Assembly (NCBI RefSeq): GCF_003402975.1
Contig: NZ_QURB01000003.1
Location: 248,001-312,000, forward strand
Reading direction: 5' to 3'
Source: Brumimicrobium aurantiacum
GTDB taxonomy: Bacteria > Bacteroidota > Bacteroidia > Flavobacteriales_D > Crocinitomicaceae
DNA: 64,000 bases
A model generated the notes under the pieces. It made no database searches. It was not told where the DNA came from and was given only the letters and a program-made list of their open reading frames with translations. Position 1 is the stretch's first letter; the number at the start of each line of letters is the position of its first letter. The translations under genes and the position numbers were made by a program. Shown one piece after another: positions 15,618-26,780 of the stretch.

Positions 15618-15863
15618 AAAAAGCAAGTCAAAAGTCCGTCATTTGTCATTAAGACAGCTCGAAATTCTAGTTCCCTTCTCCTAGTACTTAAATTTTGAAC
15701 AGTTCATTAGTTTTAAAACCTGTATTTAGTTTCGATAAATTAAAGCATTCTGTAAATCTGTATACTGGACAGGTTTATTGGAATGAACATTTCGAAAATG
15801 AATGAATAGAGCAATATCTTTTATTGATTGCAGTTAGTTTTACGTTTACATTTAAATATGATT

Positions 15864-18800
15864 TTAAGTTTTAATAAACTTAAGCATCTCAATTCCCTTT
15901 GCATGAATAATACGTACAAAATACTCGCCTTTAGATAAGTCTCGAACAATTATATCATGGCTTTTACCGTTTAGTTCCTTTACTAGTTTACCAGTTATTG
16001 AAATAACTTGAACACTTATTATCCCAGGTATTTCATTTAATCCAGTAATAAATATTTTCTCATCCGCTGGATTTGGAGTCAAACTAAGTTTATTTTTATA
16101 ATAGTTAGGTATATCAACAAATTCAATAGAAATACATTCTGAAGTATCAATACATCCATCAAGATTTATTTCAGCAGCATAACTTCCACCATTTGGAGGT
16201 ACAAAAAATCTGTTTGTTGCACCAAGAACAGGATTGTAATTATTATCACAGTTCAGCCATTGATAAGTTGTAGCTTGATAAAAGACATTAAGTAGCGAAT
16301 CATTTTGATAAATATCTGTATCTGGGTTTGGTTTAATAATTAAATCAAGCGTTACTATTGAATCACAGCCTCCAATGCTAGTTAACGTATCGGTTGGAGT
16401 ATCTGTACTCTCGGTATATGTTATTCCATCTATCCATGTATATTCTACGCAAGCTTCCTTAAAATCGGTTGTATTGATTGGCGGTTTAATTGTTAAATTA
16501 AGTGTTACAATAGAATCACAACCTGTTATAACGCTAGAATAGGTGTAAGTAGGAGAATTGGTGCTCTGAAAATAAGTATTCCCATCTACCCATGTGAATT
16601 GTTTACAAATTTCTACAAACTCTGTTTCATGAACTGTATTCAAAACATTAACATTTGAAGTAACAATGCTATCACATCCATCCTGATTTGTAAATGTAGA
16701 ATTATGTGAAAAAGCAGATGTGACATTTGTAAAGTATGTTCCATCAGGTGCAGTAAAGTTTTCGCCTTCACAAATGGTGATATTATGGCTTGACGAGTTA
16801 GAGTTATTATTTACAATCTCAAACCATGAAGAAAGACCACATGAATCAACCCATGTGTAAATACCGGATTGAGTAGCATCACAATAGATCCCACTATTGA
16901 TAAGGTTTCCATTGTAATACCAATCAACATCTAGGTTCAGATCAACTGTAATACTATTTTCGTCACAATAATGATTTGTGTTTTCTGCTTGAATAGGAAG
17001 ACTTCCATTATTAGCTTCTAATGTATATGAATCAGGGCTAAATAATTCAAAATATATATTATTTGAAAAATCACAGCCTAAGTAAGAAAGTTGGGATGTG
17101 ATCCATAATCCTGTTTCAGTTGGATCGACGGGAATAACTATTGCTGTTGTTGTATCATCAAAATCAGTTTGAGGACCATGCATGTAATCAACATGAAATA
17201 TAATGGAGTCATAGTTACTATTTAATATCACTGTATCATCTAAACAAATTGGATTGTAACCTGGGTAAACAAGGGAGTTATCTATGGAATGAAAAGAAGA
17301 AGGTTCCGAAATTACATCGACTAAAATTTCCTTTTCACCTAAACATCCATTGGTTTCAACAGAAGCTCTTATTACACTTGTTGAATTTGGGTAAGTGCTA
17401 AAACTGCTTGAGGAGCTAGACTGAATAGAACCATTGACTTGCCACATAGCATTTTGATTCGAAGTCATATATAATTGTTGGCCTTGACAAGCATTTGTAT
17501 CGCCAATTGAAATTGTTACCAAAGGAATTGGTTTTACATCCATGAAAATTGAAGTGTCAGAAGAACATCCAAATCCAAAAATTTTCATCGAAAAACTTTG
17601 GAATCCAGCAGTATCAAAAGGAATTACACTGCTATCTTTAGTGTAATCGGTATACGAACCAATACTCCATTCATAATCAAATGGTAAACCATAGTCGTTA
17701 TTTGAAACGCTTATTGTGTCAACATAGCAGAAACTATTACTTTGATTAGTAGGGTTAACGAAATCAAGGCAGTTAACACGATAGAATTTATGGACATTTG
17801 TAACGATTGGAGGATTTTGATCAAAATATATTAGTGCGTGATTTTTAACAGGTTCAAAGGTTGGAGAGGTTGGGTCATAATCTACTTTAAATTTTATATA
17901 TCCCATACTTCCCAAAAAGTTGACATTACTGTCTGGTAAATGGATATTTTTAAACTTTACATTTACAATTCCATTTGTATCAACAGTAAAATTATATGAG
18001 TGACTTGCAGATATTGGTTTAGCAGTAGACCAATCAAATAGATTGGATAACTGATCATGAATCAAAATATCAACGGCTGTGTCATTTCCTGTATTTTGAA
18101 ATCGAATCATATATTCTGTTTCATCTTTGAAAGAATAAACCGAGTCACCTTCATATATAAATTCAGTCATCGTAATGTTCTTGTCATTCGGATCGTATGC
18201 GCATGTAACTATTTGACTAAGTGTATCTCTTAGTACTCGAGTGTTTGAGCTTCCTGTGAATTTTGCAGATGAATAAAAGTTCATTGTGTCCATCATAAAA
18301 GCTGTTCCAGGTAGGTTGAAATCTGCATAGAACTGACTTATTTCAAAAGGAGTTACTCCTGTCAATTGCCAAATTACTGTATCTCCTATTTGAGTTGAAG
18401 GTTGATTTGAACTTGAAAAACTTGTGTTTGCAGGAATGGTTACTTTAATCTCTAAATCGACAACCTCAGGGGAGATATTTTGTGTCTGTAAAAACATCCT
18501 TCCTTGCTCATTACATCTACTGCCTGATAAATTCGTATCAAATAGATCATCTAAACTATTGTTATTCGTATTTGTTACGCCAATTGAGATGCTGTCTATT
18601 GGAGAATTTAAATTAACATTCACTTCACTTGGATAAGGAGTCGTGGTAGCAGTAAAATAGTTTGTGAAGGCAGATGCTATTGAAAAAACATAACTACTAT
18701 CAGCACCTAAAGAAGCATTAAAATTACCTGAATTATCGGTGTAGGTTGTTAACCAATTATTGTTAAGCTCTAAAGGGAATGAAGGAAACATTAAATCCGT

Positions 18801-20999
18801 TCCTTGATCAAAATCTCCATTTGTATTCATATCAAAATAAACAGATCCTTTTGTCGAAAAAATATTATTATTCGTGTTTTCATACCAAGTATCTCCAGCA
18901 ACAAAATCATCATCTCCATCTTCATCCAAATCTTCAATGCGAGTGATAATATTGCTTGCTGTTTCTGTATGTATAAGCTGAAGACCAATACCTGTACTTT
19001 TTAATTGCCATTGCCTAGTATCTGACTGAATAATTAGATCTGTTAAATAATCATTATTAAAATCTGTAGAGAAACCTTTTGCCCCTGAAAATGAACCCGA
19101 AGGTAGCGTGTAGTATGTTTGTTGTGATCCAAAAGTTCCTGCATTGTTAATATGTCTATAAATTTTATTGTTCGAATCAAGCCAATGAATCTCTGGAAAT
19201 TGATCGCCGTTACTATCAAAAACACCAACTAATTCTTTACAATCCATGGATAATACTTGCCCCCAAGAAAAGTTATTAGAACCATCATTATGAGCCATTC
19301 TTATTTTATTGTATCCAGGAGCTTCATGTTGAATAATTACATCTTTTAAACCATCAAGATCATAATCTGCCAATTTTACTATCACATCACTTACATTAAA
19401 TTGCGACCATTGAAGTACGGTAGAGGCTAAAACAGGAACACCTGAGTTTAATTCATACATTAAAATTTTATCACTAGATCCAGAACCTCCCGAATTTCTG
19501 TTGTGATAAAATAATTCATCTTTTCCATCACCATCAATATCAGCGACAAGTTTAAGATCCATTTTAATGTTTGAAAAAGTCCCATTTGAACCACCGTTGA
19601 TTAAGTAACCATGTTGGGCGGTGAAGTTGTCTTCACTACTCCATAAAAAATCAGGTAAAGAATCTTGATTAATATCAACTGTATTAAGATCGTATGTAAA
19701 GTAAGGAAGTGATCCACCTAATTCTATTGGGAAAAGTGAATCATTAATATTTTCCCATAAAACTATTTTCCCAGTTGTATATGAAACATTGTCTATATCT
19801 CCATCGTTCTCGTAATCAACTGTTACGTTGACAGAGAATGCGTCATTCCAAAAATTCCATACTGTAGATTTAGTGTCAAGCGATTGTGATGTTGTGTTTT
19901 CTCTGTGAAAAAAACCTATTTCTGAATATGAATTACCAGCAGTGGCAACATAGCATACGTCAGTATAACCATTATTATCTATATCATGACATCTATGTGT
20001 TCCTTCGTATATTTGATTTGATGTATTAATAGCTACATTGTTAAACGAAAAACTCCCATTGTTGAAGAAAATGGAGTTACCAATTATAATATCAGAAAAT
20101 CCATTTTGGTCAACATCATAAAATTCATTGAATTCTAGAGCTTGTGGATTTCCAGCCCCCGTTTGTGATTGATAATCAATATTCCCTGAATAAACGAAGT
20201 TATAGTCGTATCCAGAAGTCCATTGTAAAACATGTAGTATCGTTCCTTTTTTAATAACAATCTCCTCATTGCCGTCGTTATTAAGGTCTTGAAAATGCAT
20301 GGATTCACGTTCTGTAGGTCCTATTGAATTTGAAACAATAGAATCTTGTAAAGTATAATCCATGGATCCAGTTTGAGTATAGATATAAATTTTATTGCTT
20401 TTAGCTTTTACAAACATTTCTTGTAATCCATCATTTTCAATGTCATTAAATTTAATGTCGACATCAGAGACATTTATATTGTATGGAACTGTAACTGAGA
20501 AGTTGGATGTTGAATTTGTTCCTGATTGATTAATGAAGAAATTAATAGTATTATTTATATAGGAATAAAGGTCAATGTATGAGTCAGTGTTTATATCAGC
20601 TGACTTAATCCAAAATAGCGGAGAAGAAGATAATACTTCAGGAGCATCAAATACAAAGTTGCCCATATTTTCGACCCATTGTATTGAGCTGTTGTGAAAT
20701 ACTATGTCTAGAAGACCATCATTATTCCAATCTGTTAGAATTCGATTATTTCCGACTTGAAATTCTGTGAAACCTAAACTGTCAATGCCATTTATGCTTG
20801 CATTATAAATACGTGCATTACCATTTCCTATGTAATTAAAAAGCTCTTTATAACCGTCGTTATCAAAATCAGCAAACTCTATTTCCTCTCCCATATTTGG
20901 AGTTGCAATTCTTGGATACTGATGATGAAGAAAAGAAGATTGACCTATAACTGAAAATCCAAATAGTAATAGGTAAGACAGGGTAATTAATGATTTCAT
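15864..20999 (-). CDS. Large T9SS-secreted surface protein with FG-GAP/VCBS repeats
   Basis: 1711 residues with an N-terminal signal peptide (to about 19, ending VIGQS). Residues ~35-740 hold many FG-GAP/VCBS-like repeats with DxDxDG-type calcium loops (DFDNDGYKELF, DINTDSYIDLY, DIDNNGYTDV, DVDQNGFSDI, DIDGDGKDELF), expected to form a beta-propeller-like region. At about 930-1080 a conserved CAYDPNDKNI segment marks the DUF11-like/DUF7619 domain. Toward the C-terminus three units end in GCDSIVT, and the last ~75 residues (LTPNPADEKIFI.. LVKEL.. GEYFVRI) are a type A T9SS sorting domain. It is probably exported across the outer membrane and attached to the surface; ligand unknown. Confidence 0.9.
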   Translation of the reverse strand: MKSLITLSYLLLFGFSVIGQSSFLHHQYPRIATPNMGEEIEFADFDNDGYKELFNYIGNGNARIYNASINGIDSLGFTEFQVGNNRILTDWNNDGLLDIVFHNSSIQWVENMGNFVFDAPEVLSSSPLFWIKSADINTDSYIDLYSYINNTINFFINQSGTNSTSNFSVTVPYNINVSDVDIKFNDIENDGLQEMFVKAKSNKIYIYTQTGSMDYTLQDSIVSNSIGPTERESMHFQDLNNDGNEEIVIKKGTILHVLQWTSGYDYNFVYSGNIDYQSQTGAGNPQALEFNEFYDVDQNGFSDIIIGNSIFFNNGSFSFNNVAINTSNQIYEGTHRCHDIDNNGYTDVCYVATAGNSYSEIGFFHRENTTSQSLDTKSTVWNFWNDAFSVNVTVDYENDGDIDNVSYTTGKIVLWENINDSLFPIELGGSLPYFTYDLNTVDINQDSLPDFLWSSEDNFTAQHGYLINGGSNGTFSNIKMDLKLVADIDGDGKDELFYHNRNSGGSGSSDKILMYELNSGVPVLASTVLQWSQFNVSDVIVKLADYDLDGLKDVIIQHEAPGYNKIRMAHNDGSNNFSWGQVLSMDCKELVGVFDSNGDQFPEIHWLDSNNKIYRHINNAGTFGSQQTYYTLPSGSFSGAKGFSTDFNNDYLTDLIIQSDTRQWQLKSTGIGLQLIHTETASNIITRIEDLDEDGDDDFVAGDTWYENTNNNIFSTKGSVYFDMNTNGDFDQGTDLMFPSFPLELNNNWLTTYTDNSGNFNASLGADSSYVFSIASAFTNYFTATTTPYPSEVNVNLNSPIDSISIGVTNTNNNSLDDLFDTNLSGSRCNEQGRMFLQTQNISPEVVDLEIKVTIPANTSFSSSNQPSTQIGDTVIWQLTGVTPFEISQFYADFNLPGTAFMMDTMNFYSSAKFTGSSNTRVLRDTLSQIVTCAYDPNDKNITMTEFIYEGDSVYSFKDETEYMIRFQNTGNDTAVDILIHDQLSNLFDWSTAKPISASHSYNFTVDTNGIVNVKFKNIHLPDSNVNFLGSMGYIKFKVDYDPTSPTFEPVKNHALIYFDQNPPIVTNVHKFYRVNCLDFVNPTNQSNSFCYVDTISVSNNDYGLPFDYEWSIGSYTDYTKDSSVIPFDTAGFQSFSMKIFGFGCSSDTSIFMDVKPIPLVTISIGDTNACQGQQLYMTSNQNAMWQVNGSIQSSSSSSFSTYPNSTSVIRASVETNGCLGEKEILVDVISEPSSFHSIDNSLVYPGYNPICLDDTVILNSNYDSIIFHVDYMHGPQTDFDDTTTAIVIPVDPTETGLWITSQLSYLGCDFSNNIYFELFSPDSYTLEANNGSLPIQAENTNHYCDENSITVDLNLDVDWYYNGNLINSGIYCDATQSGIYTWVDSCGLSSWFEIVNNNSNSSSHNITICEGENFTAPDGTYFTNVTSAFSHNSTFTNQDGCDSIVTSNVNVLNTVHETEFVEICKQFTWVDGNTYFQSTNSPTYTYSSVITGCDSIVTLNLTIKPPINTTDFKEACVEYTWIDGITYTESTDTPTDTLTSIGGCDSIVTLDLIIKPNPDTDIYQNDSLLNVFYQATTYQWLNCDNNYNPVLGATNRFFVPPNGGSYAAEINLDGCIDTSECISIEFVDIPNYYKNKLSLTPNPADEKIFITGLNEIPGIISVQVISITGKLVKELNGKSHDIIVRDLSKGEYFVRIIHAKGIEMLKFIKT

Positions 21000-21218
21000 A
21001 TTGAAGTAGTTTTGCCGAAATATACGTGTATAAAATCTTTTTTACCAAATTTTTTTCTATAAAATTTAGCTACTCTTCCATATGCCCTTTTATACAAAAG
21101 TAGGGCATCATTTCGAAAAAGCTTGAATTGAGAAATATTATATCCATGCGCAACGTTTTTTTTTGGTACTGTTAATCTCTTTAATTCGTAATTGAAAACG
21201 AGTAATTAACTCCTGAAA

Positions 21219-22124
21219 TTAAAACCTCCACGCTACAACTCTAGTGATTTTATTTCCTGTTCCCATTGGAATTTCTTTCACTTCTTTAGCGCCAATTTTT
21301 TCAAGGGCATTCAATATTCCTTTCATGTTGGATTGTTTCGAAACTAAAGTGGTGAACCAATTAACATTTTTAGCGAAGGCTTTACTTTCCTTGATCATCG
21401 TGTGAATAAAAACATATTCTCCTCCTTTAAAAATCAATTCATTTTGATTTCCCGCGAAATTTAGTTTGGGAGATTTTGCGTTTTTACCTGTTAAGTTTTT
21501 GACTTTTCTTCTTGTTCCTTTTAAAGCTTCTTCTTTAGAGGAGTGGAATGGAGGATTACAAATCGTAACATCAATTTGATCATCCGGTTTGATTACTCCA
21601 AGGAAAATTTGTTTTGGACTTTTTTGTAATCTCAATTCAATTTTCCCAGTTAAACTAGGATTATTATTGACAATGTTTTCCGATGAAGTAATCGATTTAG
21701 GATCCACATCAGACCCAATAAAATTCCAACCATATTCAGTGGCACCAAGAATAGGATAAATACAACTGGCCCCAACTCCGATGTCTAAACATTTAATAGC
21801 ATTGCCTTTTGGAATCTTGCCTTTGTTGTCTTTCGCCAATAAATCAGCAACATAATGAATGTAATCTGCTCTTCCTGGAATTGGAGGAGTTAAATTGTTG
21901 TCTGGAAATTCCCAATAATCAATTTTATAGTAATATTCTAAAAGTGTTTGATTTAAAATTTTTACCGATCTTGGATCTGAAAAATCGATGGAGTCTTCAC
22001 CGTATTTATTGGGTTGAATAATCCCTTTTAAATCTCTATTGATTTTTGCAAGTGCATTAAGGTCGTATTTCCCTTTGTTTTTATTTCTTGGATGAAGTCT
22101 TGATTTATCTTTTGTCATTGTCAT
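21219..22124 (-). CDS. rlmF: 23S rRNA (adenine1618-N6)-methyltransferase
   Basis: 301 residues, the normal length for RlmF, which methylates A1618 of 23S rRNA using S-adenosylmethionine. The N-terminal KSRLHPRNKNKGKYD matches the family's conserved HPRN start. The SAM-binding motif I is DIGVGASCIYPI at about 109-120, and the N6-adenine motif IV is NPPFHSS at about 174-180. The conserved ending FKGGEYVFI.. W.TTLVSKQ is present. The ATG at 22124 (or 22118, two codons later) is equally plausible. It is transcribed in the same direction as its neighbours but with no overlap. Confidence 0.93.
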   Translation of the reverse strand: MTMTKDKSRLHPRNKNKGKYDLNALAKINRDLKGIIQPNKYGEDSIDFSDPRSVKILNQTLLEYYYKIDYWEFPDNNLTPPIPGRADYIHYVADLLAKDNKGKIPKGNAIKCLDIGVGASCIYPILGATEYGWNFIGSDVDPKSITSSENIVNNNPSLTGKIELRLQKSPKQIFLGVIKPDDQIDVTICNPPFHSSKEEALKGTRRKVKNLTGKNAKSPKLNFAGNQNELIFKGGEYVFIHTMIKESKAFAKNVNWFTTLVSKQSNMKGILNALEKIGAKEVKEIPMGTGNKITRVVAWRF

Positions 22125-22148
22125 TTTATATAAAGCGCAAAGCTACAA

Positions 22149-23318
22149 CTATATCTTCGTATTTGATTGTAGCTCGTGTACTTTTCCATCTTTTATCTTA
22201 AATGACTTTCCAGCAAATTCAAATGTTTCCCCTTCAGATTTTTTGATTAAGTTGAATAAATCTTCATTTAAAGTGTGAATTGAACCTCCTGTAGCAAATG
22301 CCAAGTTTAAATAATGCACATTTAGTCGATATTTTGTACCACAAAGAATAATGCGCACAGGTTTTTCGATGTCTGAGATTAATTGATGGTCACGCATCTC
22401 ACTGAAATTGTCAGCAATGAGAATTATTTCTTTTGCGTTAGGGTTGTCATTTTGCGCTTTTAAAATTGCTTCCACATCATTTTCTGGTGAATCGCCGCTA
22501 CAACCGAAAGAAACCGCTTGAAGTAATGTGTCTCTAAATTCAACATATTTTTTTGTTCTTACGGAATGAATTCCTTTTGTTGAACCAATCTTTTTCTGAT
22601 TATTTGGAATTCCATCCCCATCATTGTACAAGGCAATATATGCCTCCTCCTTTTTATTTAACTTTAATAAAAACCAAAAGACAACTTGTTCAATATAAGG
22701 AAACATACTGCAAGTGACATCCGCTACAACTACCGGCTTTTTCCAATTGTTTCTTTCAAAAGCATTGATAATCACTGGATCATTTTTGAATTTTTTTTTG
22801 ACCTCTTCTTCAGAAATGTCTTTAGTGTCATCTTTAGGAAGAGATTCATAATTTTGTTTCTCTGTAGAACTCAAAATTTGACTTTGTTCGGGTTGATAAT
22901 AAATTATTGCTCCATGAAACATTATTTTGGCTTGTGATTCATTCTTACAATACATTTGTCGAACAACACTCCAAGTAATTCCTTCGTTTTTAACAAGATC
23001 AGAACGAATACTCAACATATTGCGAATACGTTGTTTGTTTAATGCTGAAATGTCTTGGCCTTTTGGGAAGTTCGTGTAAACTAAATCAATTTGGATAATA
23101 TTTGCTTTTTGCAATATACTTTTGTCCATTACGGATAATATCTTGGAACTTCCATAATTCATATTCACAACAGCAGTATTTAAATGAGTTCCTGAAATTC
23201 GGTAAATTCCAGCTTTTTTTTCTTTTTGATTGATGATGTCATCAATGGTTCTTGCATTGTTTTGGGCAAAAATGATAAACGAGAGACTAGAGAAAAATAG
23301 AAAGGTGATCAGTTTCAT
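22149..23318 (-). CDS. Exported protein with von Willebrand factor A-like domain
   Basis: 389 residues from the ATG at 23318, where a signal peptide begins (MKLITFLFFSSLSFIIFAQ); the frame extends further upstream but lacks a signal and has low-likelihood codons. The C-terminal half resembles a vWA fold: VVVADVTCSM gives a DxTxS form of the metal-ion-dependent adhesion site at about residues 200-209, FGCSGDSPEND supplies a second loop, EIILIADN the central strand and LAFATGGSIH the end of the fold. The N-terminal half is unassigned. Calcium/magnesium-dependent protein binding is an inference; partner unknown. Confidence 0.75.
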   Translation of the reverse strand: MKLITFLFFSSLSFIIFAQNNARTIDDIINQKEKKAGIYRISGTHLNTAVVNMNYGSSKILSVMDKSILQKANIIQIDLVYTNFPKGQDISALNKQRIRNMLSIRSDLVKNEGITWSVVRQMYCKNESQAKIMFHGAIIYYQPEQSQILSSTEKQNYESLPKDDTKDISEEEVKKKFKNDPVIINAFERNNWKKPVVVADVTCSMFPYIEQVVFWFLLKLNKKEEAYIALYNDGDGIPNNQKKIGSTKGIHSVRTKKYVEFRDTLLQAVSFGCSGDSPENDVEAILKAQNDNPNAKEIILIADNFSEMRDHQLISDIEKPVRIILCGTKYRLNVHYLNLAFATGGSIHTLNEDLFNLIKKSEGETFEFAGKSFKIKDGKVHELQSNTKI

Positions 23319-23487
23319 AGGCATCGTTTTTAAATTTTGGGGTTCAAATGTATAACGTTGACTATGTGGTTTGTTACAGGTTGATGTGAACTCTTGAAAT
23401 TTTAAATAAAAACAATAAGACACCAATCGCAGAGATTGATGCCTTAAAGATAATACAAATTGAAATCAATTTATAGCACAAAAAAAT

Positions 23488-25956
23488 CTATTTCTTAACC
23501 AATTTGTGTGTGGAGTAACTTCCGTTTTGATTTTTAATCTTGACAAAATATACCCCTGTATTAAGATGATTTACATTGATTTTTATAACGGTGGATGTAG
23601 GTAATATGTTCACTACTGAAGCACCCAAAGTGTTCAATATTTCGACTTCATGAATTTGATTATCACTTGAAATTGTAATGTTTTGTTGAGTTGGATTAGG
23701 ATAAATAGAAGTCTGAACTTTAGTTGAAGTTGATAAATTTAAAGTTGATGGATTTTCAAAAGCACCAAGGTCAATAGTTGCTGTTCCATTACCATCTCCG
23801 TCTTCGATTCTATTGTTTCCGGCTAAATCAACAGGGTGAGCACTTGAGTTATTGTCTCCAGCATCAACTAGTGTAGAAAATTTCCCGATTCTAAAATCTC
23901 CTGAAGAATTTGGTGTACTACTTGGAGTTATCGCTTGAAGGAATAGTGGATCATTTGCAGTTGTCCCGTCAAGGTTACCATTTCCACTTATTCCACTTTC
24001 GTTTTTAACGATTGAATAATTAAGTGATGCGTTTGAAATAGCAGTTTCTGGGTTACCATTTGCCGCATCATTTCCCCAAATTATAGTGTTGTTTGCTGTG
24101 AAACTGTCCATAATTCCACCAAATTGATTGGCTGCATAATTTCCTGTTATTGTAACATTGTTTAATTCTATTTGAGAAGGGGAGGGTGAGTAAATTCCAC
24201 CACCATTATCATCGGTAACATTTCCTGTAATTATTGAATTATTGATTTCTAATGAACCATTATAAATTTGATAGATTGCTCCACCACTTCCTTTAGCATA
24301 ATTTCCTGAAAAAATAGAATTGTCAATCGTCGTATTTGAGCTACCTAGGTAAAGAGCTCCTCCTAATGTATTGTCTCCAGTATAGCAACTTGTGATTTTT
24401 ATATTTTCTAATGCAATTGTAGCATCATCTGCTGCAATTCCTGCACCGTTTGATCCACTGGTATATCCATTTTGAATTGCTAGTGCTTGAATTTTTACGT
24501 TTGATGAATTGTAGATATAAAATGCTCTAAAAGTGCTGTCTCCATCAATAATGGTGTTTTCAATTCCGTTCCCAATTATTGTAAGGTCTTCAGCAATAAT
24601 GAAATGGCCCGTTGTTAAATTTATAGGTGTTCCATCAGTACTTGGATCAAAAATTATGGTGTCTCCCGAACAAGCATCGTCAATTACCTGTCGCAATGAA
24701 CCTGCACCTGAATCATCAGAATTCATTACTGTATGTGTTGAGTTTCCGAGAATAGTAAGATCGATGGTGAGAATACTATCTGTTGAACAAGTAGATTGTA
24801 ATGTATCTGTTACGATCATGTTACCCACTGTGTTGTAGGTTTCATCACCACTAGGAACAGTGTAAGTAAAACATTCTGAAATATTAATTTCTGTATTCGA
24901 AACACCTTCCGCAGCTCCAACATCTCTTTGTGTACCTTGGATAGAATAGTTTTGTGCATCTGATAAATCTGAAGGATCTCCCATGTCTATTGCAATACTT
25001 CCGCAGCCTGGAGCCATTGTAGAAATTGTTCCACCATTGTTTTGTAGTGGCCCTAAATCTACATCGTTTGCTGTAACTCCCATTTGGTCTGTTGCAATAG
25101 AACCTGTTATAGATGTATTATCTAATATATTGTATCCATGAGAAGTGATATTGTATCCTGGATATGAATAAATATTGCTCGTACCATTGGAGACCAATAT
25201 ACTACTTCTGATTTCTACATTTGAGTTTGTACCACTACTGTAAATCCCACCACCATCTGTTGAAGAAGTATTGTTAACAATTGTTGAGTTCTCAACGATA
25301 ACATTTGATGTCCAACCAGAAGTGTTCGAATTGGATCGAATTGCTCCACCTGTTCCTCCGCTATTTCCTGTCATGGTTGAATTTTTTATATAGGTATAAA
25401 CATTCTGATTTGGATTTGAAATATGTATTCCACCACCATCGGCAGTTGCTGTGTTATTTGCAAATGTACAGTTGTCGACGTAAAGTCGAATAGGAAATGC
25501 AAATGAAAAAGTGCTTATTGCACCTCCAGATTGAGCAGAAGAATTGTTTTCAAATAAAATGCTATTCAAATAGACCTTTTCTACATTCTCACATAATATT
25601 GCTCCTCCATCGGATGTTGCTGAACCATTTTGAATGGTGAGATTGTTGATGATGACACTGTCAATACCGCTAATGTTGAAAATTCTTGAGTTTTGTCCAC
25701 CATCAAGAATCGTATTGTTAACTCCATTTCCTTGTATCATAATTCTTTTTGAAAAAGAAATCTCTCCACTTGTTAAGAGTATTGCTTGACCCTGAATTGA
25801 GTTGTCAAAAGCAATGGTATCACCAGTATTTGCAGCTGCAATTTGTGCCCGCAATGAACCGGAACCTGAGTCGTTGTTATTTGTTACTGTGAGCACATTA
25901 GCATAGTATGCATTTGTCGCAATCAACAGTAAAATAGTAAGTAATGATCTTTTCAT
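23488..25956 (-). CDS. T9SS-secreted right-handed beta-helix protein
   Basis: 822 residues with a signal peptide (to about 19). Two similar halves each begin with a choice-of-anchor/CSLREA-like opening (NNDSGSGSLRAQIAAANTGDTI and DDSGAGSLRQVIDDACSGDTI), then dozens of short beta-helix rungs rich in Asn, Gly and Thr (GGAIYQIYNGSLEINNS, GGGIYSSG). The C-terminal ~75 residues (SIYPNPTQQNITI.. LNTGVYFVKI.. HKLVKK) form a type A T9SS sorting domain. Such proteins are surface adhesins or polysaccharide-binding proteins; specificity is unknown. The internal duplication is easily seen from the repeated opening motif. Confidence 0.9.
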   Translation of the reverse strand: MKRSLLTILLLIATNAYYANVLTVTNNNDSGSGSLRAQIAAANTGDTIAFDNSIQGQAILLTSGEISFSKRIMIQGNGVNNTILDGGQNSRIFNISGIDSVIINNLTIQNGSATSDGGAILCENVEKVYLNSILFENNSSAQSGGAISTFSFAFPIRLYVDNCTFANNTATADGGGIHISNPNQNVYTYIKNSTMTGNSGGTGGAIRSNSNTSGWTSNVIVENSTIVNNTSSTDGGGIYSSGTNSNVEIRSSILVSNGTSNIYSYPGYNITSHGYNILDNTSITGSIATDQMGVTANDVDLGPLQNNGGTISTMAPGCGSIAIDMGDPSDLSDAQNYSIQGTQRDVGAAEGVSNTEINISECFTYTVPSGDETYNTVGNMIVTDTLQSTCSTDSILTIDLTILGNSTHTVMNSDDSGAGSLRQVIDDACSGDTIIFDPSTDGTPINLTTGHFIIAEDLTIIGNGIENTIIDGDSTFRAFYIYNSSNVKIQALAIQNGYTSGSNGAGIAADDATIALENIKITSCYTGDNTLGGALYLGSSNTTIDNSIFSGNYAKGSGGAIYQIYNGSLEINNSIITGNVTDDNGGGIYSPSPSQIELNNVTITGNYAANQFGGIMDSFTANNTIIWGNDAANGNPETAISNASLNYSIVKNESGISGNGNLDGTTANDPLFLQAITPSSTPNSSGDFRIGKFSTLVDAGDNNSSAHPVDLAGNNRIEDGDGNGTATIDLGAFENPSTLNLSTSTKVQTSIYPNPTQQNITISSDNQIHEVEILNTLGASVVNILPTSTVIKINVNHLNTGVYFVKIKNQNGSYSTHKLVKK

Positions 25957-26081
25957 AATATTGTTTTTTTGACAAAACTATATCACGAAAATAGAATGAT
26001 GAAAATTGTGGGGTGAACGACAAAATTACTGTGATGAAATACGATTTAAACTTTAGAAGACCATAAAATCTCCAATTGGAA

Positions 26082-26780
26082 TTAACGAAGAATTTGTTCC
26101 ATTTTATCTTTAAATTGCTTTTTATAATTCCTCCCAACAGGTAATTCTTGCTTATTTAATTTGACATGTGTACTTGTAAAATGTTGAACCTTATTTAAGT
26201 TGATGACATAAGATTTATGAATTTGAATAAAGTCTAACGGTAGTCTACCTAACAATTGTTTTAATGAAATTCGTTCGACACATTTTTGTCCATTTTCCAA
26301 GAAAAGATTGACATAGTTACTGTCTGTTTCTAGATAAAGTATATCATTAACATCGATTAAAATTTTTCGGTTATTTAAAGTAACTGTAAGTTTTTGCTTA
26401 TCGATTTTCTTTAACGCAATGGAAATTGATGCTTGAATACTTTGTTGTGTGTATGGTTTTTCTAAGAATCCTTCTGGAAAAGTGGCAGAGGCTGATTTAA
26501 TATTTCTTTCGTCAGCATTGGCTGTGATATAAATATGTGGAATCGGAGACTTTTCATGGATTTCTAACATCAATTCTGTTCCCATTTTTTGTCCTTCACC
26601 TAAATTAATATCAATCAGAAGTAAGTCAAAATCGACCTCGTTAATTAACGCTTCAGCTTTTTCGGTACTTGTCGCAATCCATATCTTACGTGCTCCGAGT
26701 TCTTCTAATATTCTGCGTAAGTTTTCGGCAATTAACTCTTGATCTTCTAATATTAATAGCTTGACATTTTTAAACTCCAT
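26082..26780 (-). CDS. LytTR-family response regulator
   Basis: 232 residues. Residues 1-120 are a receiver domain: acidic pair near LEDQE, phospho-acceptor Asp in LLLIDINLGEG at about 55, Thr in YITAN, and Lys in EKPYT. Residues ~130-232 are a LytTR DNA-binding domain (ILYLETDSNYVNLFLENG, FIQIHKSYVINLNKV, LPVGRNYKK). The gene overlaps the 3' end of the kinase gene by 11 bases, so the two are a two-component pair. Targets cannot be read from the window. Confidence 0.93.
   Translation of the reverse strand: MEFKNVKLLILEDQELIAENLRRILEELGARKIWIATSTEKAEALINEVDFDLLLIDINLGEGQKMGTELMLEIHEKSPIPHIYITANADERNIKSASATFPEGFLEKPYTQQSIQASISIALKKIDKQKLTVTLNNRKILIDVNDILYLETDSNYVNLFLENGQKCVERISLKQLLGRLPLDFIQIHKSYVINLNKVQHFTSTHVKLNKQELPVGRNYKKQFKDKMEQILR

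Larger units (their letters stand above)
15279..15863. other. Intergenic region between convergent genes
   Basis: 585 bases without a supported gene. It contains a strong terminator hairpin at 15481-15521 and a perfect 20-base palindrome at 15598-15617. The rest shows no ORF with coding character, and no RNA gene is recognised. Confidence 0.6.
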